Below are positions 1 through 8,147 of a DNA stretch of 64,000 nucleotides, one piece after another. The number at the start of each line of letters is the position of its first letter. Within the stretch, counting starts at the first letter, position 1. A model generated the notes under the pieces. It was not told the origin of the DNA. It did no database searches and was given only the letters and a program-made list of their open reading frames with translations. The DNA lies in NCBI GenBank assembly GCA_034168985.1, contig JAXFJE010000009.1, forward strand, positions 53,370 through 117,369, read 5' to 3'. The position numbers and the translations under genes are program-made. Source of the stretch: JALEVB01 sp022768265. GTDB lineage: Bacteria > Bacillota_I > Bacilli_A > Erysipelotrichales > Erysipelotrichaceae.

Positions 1-1167
1 AAGAGCTGGCCAAAGGATCTTGTTTACTTATACATTGGGTTTTTGATCCATTCCATGACTTCGATTTGGTTATTTGGTCATCCTGGTGGGCCAAGAGATC
101 TTCCATATCTGCGTATGCTTGTTAGTTTAAGTACTGAGATATTATTGTTGCTTATCATCAAAAGGTCGCCAATGAAAAAAGTATTTATTAGCTGTTGGTG
201 GCAGCTAGTGTTTGCTTCCTTATCTGAGCTTTTGGCGATGTGTATCGTACTGGTGCTTAATGGATTTGATACTACAAATTTTGCGACAACCATCAATGTT
301 GAGCTATCCACTAGTTTGTTCAATGATCTTTTCTTTATTATCCAGGTATATATTTATTTAAAATTCATTCGTAAAAAAGCTCCTAATCGGGAAAAAGATA
401 GCTTTGTCATCTTTTTGGTTTTATTAACATATCAGTTTATGCAGATATATATGATCTTATATCGGATCGTAGATATTCCAATTCCCCACTTTAACCTATT
501 GATGATCAATATGATCATCGTAGTAGCCGTTGTAGATGTTGTGACGATGGTGGTGGTGATCAAGATATATCGCAGCATGAAAAAAGAAAAATATTTAATG
601 ATGGAACAAAACGTTGAACAACAAATGCGTCATCAATTTGAACAATTATTAGATAAGCAACAAACGATGGAAGAAATTTATCAAGAAATCGTTAAAAGTG
701 AGGATTTGCTCGTTCATGATCTGGAATATTATAGTCAAGAATTACATGATATTCGTAATAAATTATATTGTGATAATCCAGCTATCAATGCCATGATCAA
801 TTACTTTGCAGATTTATTCGCTAACGAATGGATCGCCTTTAAGGTTGATATCAATGGGAGTTTTCAAGATATCGAAGCTTTTTTTGATATTAATGCTTTA
901 TTGACCAACTGTTTGCAAAATGCTTATGATGAATGTCGAGGCAATGATAAGATGTGGGTAGAACTAGCAATGGTTCTTAAAGAACGGGTCTTGATCGTTC
1001 AATGTCGAAATAGTTTAAATGATCATAAGCTAGCAAACAATAAAAAAATCTCAGGTCAAGGCAGCAAGATCATCAAAGAGATTACGGATAAATACCGTGG
1101 CTATGCTGATTTTATGATCGATGGTGATATCGCGTGTTGGCTGATCAATATTACCTTGCCTATATAA
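1..1167 (+). CDS. GHKL sensor histidine kinase, AgrC/VirS type (5' end cut by window)
   Basis: The frame is open to base 1, so the gene starts outside the window; a TTG at 43 is not needed as a start. The N-terminal half is a run of hydrophobic membrane segments, followed by a charged coiled-coil linker rich in Gln and Glu. A short phosphoacceptor-like motif HDIRNKL follows, then an ATPase domain with an N-box (LLTNCLQNAYDEC) and a G-box (GQGSKIIKEI). This order is typical of AgrC-like kinases that sense peptides or envelope signals. It faces a LytTR response regulator across a shared terminator, which is an unusual layout for a cognate pair. The ligand is unknown. Confidence 0.85.
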   Translation, partial: KSWPKDLVYLYIGFLIHSMTSIWLFGHPGGPRDLPYLRMLVSLSTEILLLLIIKRSPMKKVFISCWWQLVFASLSELLAMCIVLVLNGFDTTNFATTINVELSTSLFNDLFFIIQVYIYLKFIRKKAPNREKDSFVIFLVLLTYQFMQIYMILYRIVDIPIPHFNLLMINMIIVVAVVDVVTMVVVIKIYRSMKKEKYLMMEQNVEQQMRHQFEQLLDKQQTMEEIYQEIVKSEDLLVHDLEYYSQELHDIRNKLYCDNPAINAMINYFADLFANEWIAFKVDINGSFQDIEAFFDINALLTNCLQNAYDECRGNDKMWVELAMVLKERVLIVQCRNSLNDHKLANNKKISGQGSKIIKEITDKYRGYADFMIDGDIACWLINITLPI

Positions 1168-1192
1168 AAAATGACCTTTGAAGGTCATTTTT
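1168..1192. terminator. Bidirectional terminator between sensor kinase and response regulator
   Basis: An 11-bp inverted repeat (aaaatgacctt / aaggtcatttt) has a very short loop, with A-tract on one side and T-tract on the other. It can end both converging transcripts. Confidence 0.75.
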
Positions 1193-1196
1193 AGCA

Positions 1197-1970
1197 TTAT
1201 TTTTTCAAGAAATGGTTGGTTAGATAGGCATTGACATCATTGCGATATTTCCGTGAAACTGGAATTAACTTTTTATTTATCAATAGGATGTCGTTATTAT
1301 GGATCTCTTTGATGTAATCGATGTTGACGATATAAGCGCGATGAGTTTGGATGAAGTTTTCTGGCAAGATAGGTAAATAATCATCAAATGAAGCATAAGT
1401 ATCTAAAAATAGCTCATTAGGATCATTGATGGTCACTGCCTCTAAATTAGGCAGATATTTGGTGATATCTTTACAATAAAACTTGATCTTTCGCAGCGAT
1501 TTTTCCATATAGACGATATCTGAAATAGCGACGATGGTGTGTTTACGATTGAATGATATGGATAACGTATGACTGTTATTGTTAAGATCGTTCAATTTTT
1601 TCAGCGCTTTGTTGATCGCATTTTTTAGATGAATTTCCATGTCATCTTTTAAGACATAGTAAATATGGTCATATAAATATGCTTCTTGGAAAAATTGCAC
1701 GTATGAGGTCAAAAAGATAATTTGGGTTTCTGGTGAAATTGTAGTACATTGGCGAGCAAAATATAGACCATTACGATGTTCATTTTCATATTTGATATCT
1801 AAGATCAAAATGTTGAAATTGTTTTTGATAACTTGATCTTCTAGTTTTGATAAGCTATCAAAGGTTGTAATTTGATAATCTATTGTCTTAGCTGCCATTA
1901 ACGAATTTACAAACGCGGTTGCGGCTTGTAATTGATAAGTGTTATCATCACAAATGGCAATGTTGATCAT
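1197..1970 (-). CDS. LytTR-family response regulator
   Basis: The 257-residue protein has a CheY-like receiver at about 1-120. It shows the acidic pair in ICDDN, the phosphoacceptor Asp in ILILDIKYE and a Lys in YVLKDD. A LytTR DNA-binding domain follows at about 140-255 (FIQTHRAYIVNIDYI, ILLINKKLIPVSRKY). This is the AgrA/VirR/LytR architecture. The start is backed by a GGGGGAAG ribosome site. It is probably the partner of the GHKL kinase that converges on it. Targets cannot be told from the sequence. Confidence 0.9.
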   Translation of the reverse strand: MINIAICDDNTYQLQAATAFVNSLMAAKTIDYQITTFDSLSKLEDQVIKNNFNILILDIKYENEHRNGLYFARQCTTISPETQIIFLTSYVQFFQEAYLYDHIYYVLKDDMEIHLKNAINKALKKLNDLNNNSHTLSISFNRKHTIVAISDIVYMEKSLRKIKFYCKDITKYLPNLEAVTINDPNELFLDTYASFDDYLPILPENFIQTHRAYIVNIDYIKEIHNNDILLINKKLIPVSRKYRNDVNAYLTNHFLKK

Positions 1971-2188
1971 AAAAGCTTCCCCCTTAAGCTATATTTTAAG
2001 AATATTTTAATATAATTTAGGGGCTTATGGCTAACAGATGTAATAAAATACAGAATATACGTAATAAAAAACAATGTGATTATCATACAATAATATGACT
2101 GCTACAAAAAACTTACTTACATGTAGCCAAGATAAGTATTATAATGGTTACAACAAGAAAAAAAGATAGATAATACGGAGGAAAGAGA

Positions 2189-3397
2189 ATGCAATATGAT
2201 TTTGAATCGATCATTGAACGCGCGGGTAAAGATGCGATAGCTGTTGATCGTCCCCTTAGAGAAGGGTATATGAATACGCAAGTCAAAGAAGGTTTTAGTA
2301 TTATTCCAATGTGGGTTGCAGATATGAATTTTGCAACTTTGCCTGATATTACAACGGCTATCATCGAAAGAGCCAAGCATCCAACATATGGTTATTTTGA
2401 TCCTAGCGATGAATACTATGCTTCGATAATAGAATGGCATCGTAAACGCTATGGCGTAAATGATCTAAAACCTGAATACATAGGGTATGAAAATGGTGTT
2501 TTAGGGGGGATCGCTAGTGCATTAAGGGTTTTATGTGCGCCAGGAGATAATATCTTGATCCAAGCTCCTACTTATATAGGATTTAGCAAGACATGTGCGG
2601 ATAATGGATATAACTTGATCTTAAATCAATTGATCCAAGATGATGAAGGTATTTGGCGAATTGACTATGATGATGTTGAATCTAAATTAAAAGAGCATGA
2701 TATCCATACAGCTATCTTTTGCTCACCACATAATCCTTTAGGAAGGGTATGGGAAGCTGAGGAAATCGCTCGTTTGATGGAAATATATCGTGAACATGAT
2801 GTGTATGTCATTGCGGATGAAATTTGGGCTGATCTTATCATGCCAAATAAGAAACATATTCCGGTCCATACCATAAGTGAAGATGCTAAAAAACGAACTA
2901 TCACTTTATATGCACCAAGCAAGACCTTTAATTTGGCGGGACTAGTAGGATCTTATCATGTAATTTATGATGATTATTTAAGAGCTAGGGTCAATAAGGA
3001 AGCAAGGCGTACGCACTATAATGCGATGAATGTCTTAAGCATGCATGCCTTGATCGCCGCATATAGCGTAAATGGGGCCATATGGCTAGAACAATTAAAA
3101 GAAGTATTACAAAATAACATTGATTATGCTTGTAATTTTATCAGCGAAAATTTCCCTGATGTGAAGCTTAGCAAACCGCAAGGAACTTATATGTTATTTT
3201 TAGATTGTCAACAATATTGTCAAAAACATGATATTTCTATCGAGCAGTTACAAAAATTAGGAGTTGAGCATGGGGTAATCTGGCAAGATGGACGTGCTTT
3301 CCATGGGATGACGCATATTCGGATGAATGTCGCCTTACCTTTGGAATTGTTAGAAGAAGCAATGCATCGTTTGAAAAGATATGTATTCATAAAATAA
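2189..3397 (+). CDS. PatB/MalY-type PLP enzyme (cystathionine beta-lyase / C-S lyase)
   Basis: The 402-residue class I/II aminotransferase-fold protein matches the PatB/MalY branch: an N-terminal MWVADMNFAT, the YGY substrate loop, and the PLP Schiff-base lysine near residue 245 in YAPSKTFNLAGL. Family members cleave cystathionine or cysteine S-conjugates to a thiol, pyruvate and ammonia. GGAGGAAAGAG precedes the ATG. The gene stands alone between its own terminator and the two-component system. The true substrate is inferred from the family only. Confidence 0.88.
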   Translation: MQYDFESIIERAGKDAIAVDRPLREGYMNTQVKEGFSIIPMWVADMNFATLPDITTAIIERAKHPTYGYFDPSDEYYASIIEWHRKRYGVNDLKPEYIGYENGVLGGIASALRVLCAPGDNILIQAPTYIGFSKTCADNGYNLILNQLIQDDEGIWRIDYDDVESKLKEHDIHTAIFCSPHNPLGRVWEAEEIARLMEIYREHDVYVIADEIWADLIMPNKKHIPVHTISEDAKKRTITLYAPSKTFNLAGLVGSYHVIYDDYLRARVNKEARRTHYNAMNVLSMHALIAAYSVNGAIWLEQLKEVLQNNIDYACNFISENFPDVKLSKPQGTYMLFLDCQQYCQKHDISIEQLQKLGVEHGVIWQDGRAFHGMTHIRMNVALPLELLEEAMHRLKRYVFIK

Positions 3398-3403
3398 CCT
3401 ACG

Positions 3404-3432
3404 ATATGATCACTAAAAGTGGTCATATTTTT
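3404..3432 (+). terminator. Intrinsic terminator after the C-S lyase gene
   Basis: The stem atatgatcac / gtggtcatat (one G-T pair) has a short A-rich loop and is followed by TTTTT. Confidence 0.65.
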
Positions 3433-3509
3433 ATTATGATTAGATAGCTTAGACAATATATTTACAAAATTATAATATTTGTATCTTTTTTCTGATTGGT
3501 AAAAAGTAA

Positions 3510-3734
3510 ATAAAATTTAATGTTAATAGATATGAAAGCACCGAGGTTGATGAACGAGAGTGGGGAAACCCTATAAATGAAATATTGGATGAGTGTATTC
3601 ATAAATATGACATAGAAAGAGCTAGTTTCATGGTAGCTTAAAAAGTGCTTGCTTATATAATGAATATAGAAAATGAAATTAATGAAGGTTATTGGTGTTT
3701 TATGAATGTTCTAATATGCATAATGATATCGTAA
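3510..3734 (+). pseudogene. Possible gene remnant in the gap before the lactate permease
   Basis: Bases 3433-3844 contain no intact gene. One frame reads as plausible soluble protein (VDEREWGNPINEILDECIHK, then IERASFMVA), hits a TAA at 3639, then continues (KVLAYIMNIENEINEGYW). The composition looks protein-like on both sides of the stop, so an eroded small gene is possible. I do not recognise the family and there is no ribosome site I trust. The remainder of the gap is AT-rich with nothing else I can support. Confidence 0.25.
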
Positions 3735-3844
3735 ATAATTAGCGAATTAGTTTATTTTTTTTATGATACCGCTTTAGTAAAAATTATAGATAGACAAGCT
3801 ATATACATAGTAATAAAATAGTCTAGGTGAAAAGGGGTATTAAT

Positions 3845-5392
3845 ATGTTAGACAATATCTTTGTGATGTTTATGCTTGCTCTATTGCCGATCATTTGGTT
3901 GGTGGTAGCTTTGTGTATATTTAAGATGCAGGCTCATGTAGCTAGTGTTGGAGCATTTATCGTAGCAGCCATTGAAGCATTGATTATATGGCAGATGCCA
4001 ATGTTAGCTGTTGCAACTGCTGCTTTAGAAGGTTTTGCAATGGCTATATGGCCTATTGTCATTGTTATCATTGCAGCGGTATTTACTTACAATTTAACCG
4101 TGTATACGGGAGCTATGGAAGTTATCAAAAAGATGATCACTTCGGTAAGCGTAGATTCCCGCATCTTAGTATTATTGATTGGTTGGTGTTTCGGGGGCTT
4201 TTTGGAAGGGATGGCTGGCTTTGGAGTTGCAATTGCCATTCCTGCTAGTATGTTATATGCTTTAGGCTTTAATCCTGTCATTGCCATTTTAGCCTGTTTG
4301 ATTGCCAATGGCTGCCCTACGATGTTTGGATCGATCGGTATTCCCACCACGACCTTAGCTTCTGTTACTGGTTTGGATGCAGCACGTTTAGCATTCACTC
4401 AAACCATACAAACAGCACCATTATTATTTATTTCTCCATTTTTGATGGTCATGTTAGTGGGAAAAGGATTTAAGAGCTTAAAAGGCATAATTCCTTTTGT
4501 TTGTGTGGCTAGTTTGAGCTTTGTGCTTCCTGAGATCATTGCCGCAAGATTTATTGGTGCAGAGTTACCAGTTATCATCGCCAGCGTATGTTCTTTGATC
4601 TGCTCTTTTGCGTATGCAACCAAAATCAAGCACAAAGCAGTTCCCGCAGAATATAAGATGGATATCGCTCAAGATGATACAAAGATCAGCATGCACGATG
4701 CTTTGGTTGCGTGGTCTCCATTTATCTTGATCTTTGTGTTATTATTGTTGACTAGTAAATTAGTGCCATTTATCAATCAACCGCTTAGCGCGATCAAATC
4801 TAGCGTGGTTATCTATCAAGGAGCTGATGCTGCCCCTTATACCTTTACTTGGATCAATACCCCAGCGGTTTGGATCTTATTATCAGGAATCATTGGGGGC
4901 TTAATTCAAAAGTGTCAATTTAAAGATCTTGTATTGGTCATGAAAAATACGATCATCCAAATGTCTAAAACAATTTGTACAATGTTAGGTGTCTTAGCTT
5001 GTGCCAAGATCATGGGATATTCGGGGATGATCAGTGCTATCAGTACGTTCTTTGTAACAGTGCTAGGTTCTTTCTTCCCTTTAGCATCACCATTAATTGG
5101 AGCTTTAGGTACGTTTGTTACGGGTAGTGGAACAAGTTCTCAAGTGTTGTTTGGCAATGTGCAATTACAAGCAGCGCATGCCATCGGGGTCAATGAATAT
5201 TGGTTGGTTGCTGCCAACTCTTTGGGTACTAGTGCGGGAAAAATGTTATCTCCACAAAGCATTGCCATTGGTTGTGCCGCTTGTGGCTTACAAGGCAAAG
5301 ATGGTGAGATCTTAGGAAAGATCACTAAGTATGCTGTGGGTTATGTCATCGTTATGGCATTGATCGTTTATTTTGGACAAAGTTTGATATAA
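3845..5392 (+). CDS. lctP: L-lactate permease (LctP family)
   Basis: The 515-residue integral membrane protein has about 12-14 hydrophobic segments and typical LctP stretches (GWCFGGFLEGMAGFGVAIAI, FVTGSGTSSQVLFGN). The family moves lactate or glycolate with protons. An in-frame GTG lies 18 bases upstream, but the ATG at 3845 is preferred because AAAAGGGG lies at the right distance before it. It converges on lactate dehydrogenase with a shared terminator. Together they suggest lactate export or uptake coupled to NADH balance. Confidence 0.92.
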   Translation: MLDNIFVMFMLALLPIIWLVVALCIFKMQAHVASVGAFIVAAIEALIIWQMPMLAVATAALEGFAMAIWPIVIVIIAAVFTYNLTVYTGAMEVIKKMITSVSVDSRILVLLIGWCFGGFLEGMAGFGVAIAIPASMLYALGFNPVIAILACLIANGCPTMFGSIGIPTTTLASVTGLDAARLAFTQTIQTAPLLFISPFLMVMLVGKGFKSLKGIIPFVCVASLSFVLPEIIAARFIGAELPVIIASVCSLICSFAYATKIKHKAVPAEYKMDIAQDDTKISMHDALVAWSPFILIFVLLLLTSKLVPFINQPLSAIKSSVVIYQGADAAPYTFTWINTPAVWILLSGIIGGLIQKCQFKDLVLVMKNTIIQMSKTICTMLGVLACAKIMGYSGMISAISTFFVTVLGSFFPLASPLIGALGTFVTGSGTSSQVLFGNVQLQAAHAIGVNEYWLVAANSLGTSAGKMLSPQSIAIGCAACGLQGKDGEILGKITKYAVGYVIVMALIVYFGQSLI

Positions 5393-5395
5393 AAA

Positions 5396-5428
5396 AATAT
5401 CCCATCACTAAGTGATGGGAATATTTTT
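5396..5428. terminator. Bidirectional terminator between lctP and ldh
   Basis: The strong hairpin cccatcac / gtgatggg is extended by A/T pairs, with T-tract on the plus side and A-tract (T on the minus transcript) on the other. Confidence 0.8.
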
Positions 5429-6391
5429 TTATTCAGCTAAGATTGGATCTACAACTTCTTTGATCGTGTTTTTCAAGTTTTCACAAGATGCATTAAATTT
5501 GCCTTGGTCTACTTGATTTAATTGTAAGTGAACAATTTCTCTTAATCCGTGTTTGTTGATAACTGCTGGGACACCGATATATAAACCGGTTTGACCATAT
5601 TCACCATTTTGTGGTGCTGAAATGGTCATGATAGCATTTTCGTTATTCAAGATTGCATGAACTAGACGATTTAATGAAAGACCGATACCATAGTAAGTTG
5701 CTTTTTTCTTTTCGATGATTTCGTAAGCAGCATCTCTTACACTTTCATAGATCGTTAGCAGTTCAGATAGATCTTTATCTTGTTCATCAAGCATTTCTAA
5801 TAGGCTCTTGCATCCTACATAAGCATGGATCCAAGGAACGAAACTTGAATCGCCATGTTCACCCATGATATAAGCGTGCACGTTTGTAGAGTTAACGTTG
5901 AAGTATTCGCTGATCTTGGTACGTAGACGAGCAGTGTCTAGTAATGTTCCTGAACCGATTACTTGATTTTCTGGAAGCCCAGTAACTTTTTGCGCAACGT
6001 AGGTCATGATATCTACAGGGTTGCTGGCAACGACGATAACGCCATTGAATCCTGAAGCTTTGATTTGTTCACAAATGCTCTTCATGATCTTTGTGTTGAT
6101 ACCAGTTAGCTCAAGACGAGTTTGACCAGGTTTTTGGGCAGCACCAGCGGTGATTACGATAATAGCTGCATCTTTGCAATCATTATAATCACCAGCTTTG
6201 ATTCTGATCTTGCTGGTTGAATATGGTAAACCATGAGATAAGTCTAAAGCTTCCCCTTCAGCTTTATCTTTGTTGACATCGACCAAAACTAATTCATCGA
6301 TACCAGGTTGAGATAGGAAAGTATAAGCCATGCTCATTCCGACAAATCCGGTACCAACTAAAACGATTTTTCTGTTTTCTACTGTATTCAT
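5429..6391 (-). CDS. ldh: L-lactate dehydrogenase
   Basis: The 320-residue protein is of normal LDH length. It has the Rossmann motif VGTGFVG at 12-18 and the specificity segment AAQKPGQTR, where Gln86 favours lactate/pyruvate over malate. It also has the SNPVD loop and the catalytic His179 in GEHGDSSFVPW. It reduces pyruvate to L-lactate, regenerating NAD+ in fermentation. AGGAG precedes the ATG, and a TATAAT-like box lies about 25 bases upstream of the start. It is monocistronic, facing lctP. Confidence 0.95.
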   Translation of the reverse strand: MNTVENRKIVLVGTGFVGMSMAYTFLSQPGIDELVLVDVNKDKAEGEALDLSHGLPYSTSKIRIKAGDYNDCKDAAIIVITAGAAQKPGQTRLELTGINTKIMKSICEQIKASGFNGVIVVASNPVDIMTYVAQKVTGLPENQVIGSGTLLDTARLRTKISEYFNVNSTNVHAYIMGEHGDSSFVPWIHAYVGCKSLLEMLDEQDKDLSELLTIYESVRDAAYEIIEKKKATYYGIGLSLNRLVHAILNNENAIMTISAPQNGEYGQTGLYIGVPAVINKHGLREIVHLQLNQVDQGKFNASCENLKNTIKEVVDPILAE

Positions 6392-6508
6392 TGTTGTAGT
6401 TCTCCTTACATATAAATTATAATACTTTTAAATTTTTTTTGCAGTTTTAATTATTCGATTTGGTGATTTTTTCATGATAAAATAATTATATAAGTTGAGG
6501 TTAGTGAT

Positions 6509-7294
6509 ATGGAAAATTTAAAAGTAGGATTTATTGGTTATGGAAACATGGCTCAAGCTATGGTTCAAGGCTTGAAAGCGGCAAATGCGATCGAAGCCAA
6601 TGCAATATATGTTAGCTCGGCACATTATGATCAATTAACGATCAAGACGATCGGCATGGATGTTAATCCTTGTAAAACTAATCAAGAAGTTGCGGAAAAA
6701 AGTGATTTGATCGTTTTGGCCGTAAAACCTAACTTGATCGAGCAAGTAGTGGAAGAGATCAAAGGATTGGTTAATAATAAGATCGTGGTGAGCGTAGCAG
6801 CAGGTTATACTTATGATAAGATGAAGACGATTGCCAAAAATATGCATTGTATCTGCACGATACCTAATTTGGCGGTCATGGCTAAAGAAGGCATAATCAT
6901 TTGTGAAGATAAACATTCTTTAGATGTCATCCAATTAGCAACCTTTAAAAAATTATTTTCCAAAATTGGCTCATTGGAATTTGTTAGTGCGAAAAATTTA
7001 AGCATTGCCGGTACGATCAGCGGATGTGCGCCGGCTTTTACGATGATGTATGTTGAAGCATTAGCGGATGCTGGGGTAGCTTATGGGTTAACTAGAGAAC
7101 AAGCATATCGTCTGGCTTCACAAATGATCGTAGGAGCAGGCAAGATGCAACTAGCAACCAAATTACATCCAGCTCAATTGAAGGATATGGTATGTTCACC
7201 AGGCGGAACGACGATCAAAGGGGTAAATGCTTTAAATAAAGAAGGTTTTAAAGGGGCCATCGTTAAAAGCATCGAAGCGATCGAAGGGAAATAG
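6509..7294 (+). CDS. proC: Pyrroline-5-carboxylate reductase
   Basis: The 261-residue protein has an N-terminal NAD(P)H-binding GFIGYGNMAQAM and LAVKPN. Its C-terminal dimerisation domain carries the P5CR signature region (QLKDMVCSPGGTTIKGVNAL). It catalyses the last step of proline synthesis. GAGG lies upstream of the ATG. A HAD phosphatase follows after 15 bases, so the two are probably co-transcribed. No other proline genes are in the window. Confidence 0.94.
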   Translation: MENLKVGFIGYGNMAQAMVQGLKAANAIEANAIYVSSAHYDQLTIKTIGMDVNPCKTNQEVAEKSDLIVLAVKPNLIEQVVEEIKGLVNNKIVVSVAAGYTYDKMKTIAKNMHCICTIPNLAVMAKEGIIICEDKHSLDVIQLATFKKLFSKIGSLEFVSAKNLSIAGTISGCAPAFTMMYVEALADAGVAYGLTREQAYRLASQMIVGAGKMQLATKLHPAQLKDMVCSPGGTTIKGVNALNKEGFKGAIVKSIEAIEGK

Positions 7295-7309
7295 TAAGGG
7301 ATCGTATAT

Positions 7310-8143
7310 ATGCTTTTTGCCATGGATCTAGATGGTACCTTGATATCCGCCCAAAACGGCTTGGATGATGAAACTTTACAGGTATTGAAAAAAGTCCTAG
7401 CGCAGGGGCATGAAATAGCCTTTGTGACAGGGCGTAATTATGAAGAACTGATCGCTGAAGAAAAATTGTGGGAACTTGATGCTTATATCATTGGAATGAA
7501 TGGAACCGTAATTCTAGCCAAGGATCGTACGGTTTTGTTGGAAGATCGTATAGCTGATGAAGTTATAGCTTATTTATATCAAGAATATCCTGATGTACCT
7601 TTAGAATATCTCGCGTTTGATCAAAAAATGTTAACAGTTGATAAAACAACCTTTGTCGATCATTTTACAAGTTTATTTCCTGCTGGATTTTTGGATGATC
7701 CGCAGATGAAAAAGATCATGGAGCACTTTGTTAAAACTAATACATATGACTGTGATCTAGAAATGCTGAAGCGAAAAGCGATATTAAAAGTCGAAGCTAT
7801 GATCAACAATAAGCGTTTTGGAGAAATGTTGGTACAAGATTTGCAAAGGAAGTTTGCTGATAATCTAACATGTCTGTATGAAGGTAATAGTTTGCTGATT
7901 TGCCCATACATCACCAACAAAGGAATTGCTTTGCACTGGTTATGTCAATATTTAGCGCTTGATAAAAAAGAGGTTTTTGTGTTTGGCGATGGTGAAAATG
8001 ATATTCCCATGCTTCAAGCTTTTGACAATAGCTATGTGGTCATGGATGCGGGCATAGCGATCAAAGCATATGCTAAAGAGGTCATCGACAATAGCTATGA
8101 TCATGGAGTTATCAAAAAAATCATGCATATCATTAATGGGTAA
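7310..8143 (+). CDS. Cof-type HAD-superfamily phosphatase
   Basis: The 277-residue protein has HAD motif I (MDLDGTL, residues 5-11), motif II (VTGRNYEE), a conserved lysine region, and motif IV (FGDGENDIPML). The large cap (C2B) between motifs II and III places it in the Cof/YbiV group, which dephosphorylates sugar phosphates or similar small metabolites. It lies 15 bases after proC. Its stop is 4 bases from the end of the giant surface-protein gene on the other strand. The substrate is unknown. Confidence 0.88.
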   Translation: MLFAMDLDGTLISAQNGLDDETLQVLKKVLAQGHEIAFVTGRNYEELIAEEKLWELDAYIIGMNGTVILAKDRTVLLEDRIADEVIAYLYQEYPDVPLEYLAFDQKMLTVDKTTFVDHFTSLFPAGFLDDPQMKKIMEHFVKTNTYDCDLEMLKRKAILKVEAMINNKRFGEMLVQDLQRKFADNLTCLYEGNSLLICPYITNKGIALHWLCQYLALDKKEVFVFGDGENDIPMLQAFDNSYVVMDAGIAIKAYAKEVIDNSYDHGVIKKIMHIING

Positions 8144-8147
8144 GGAA

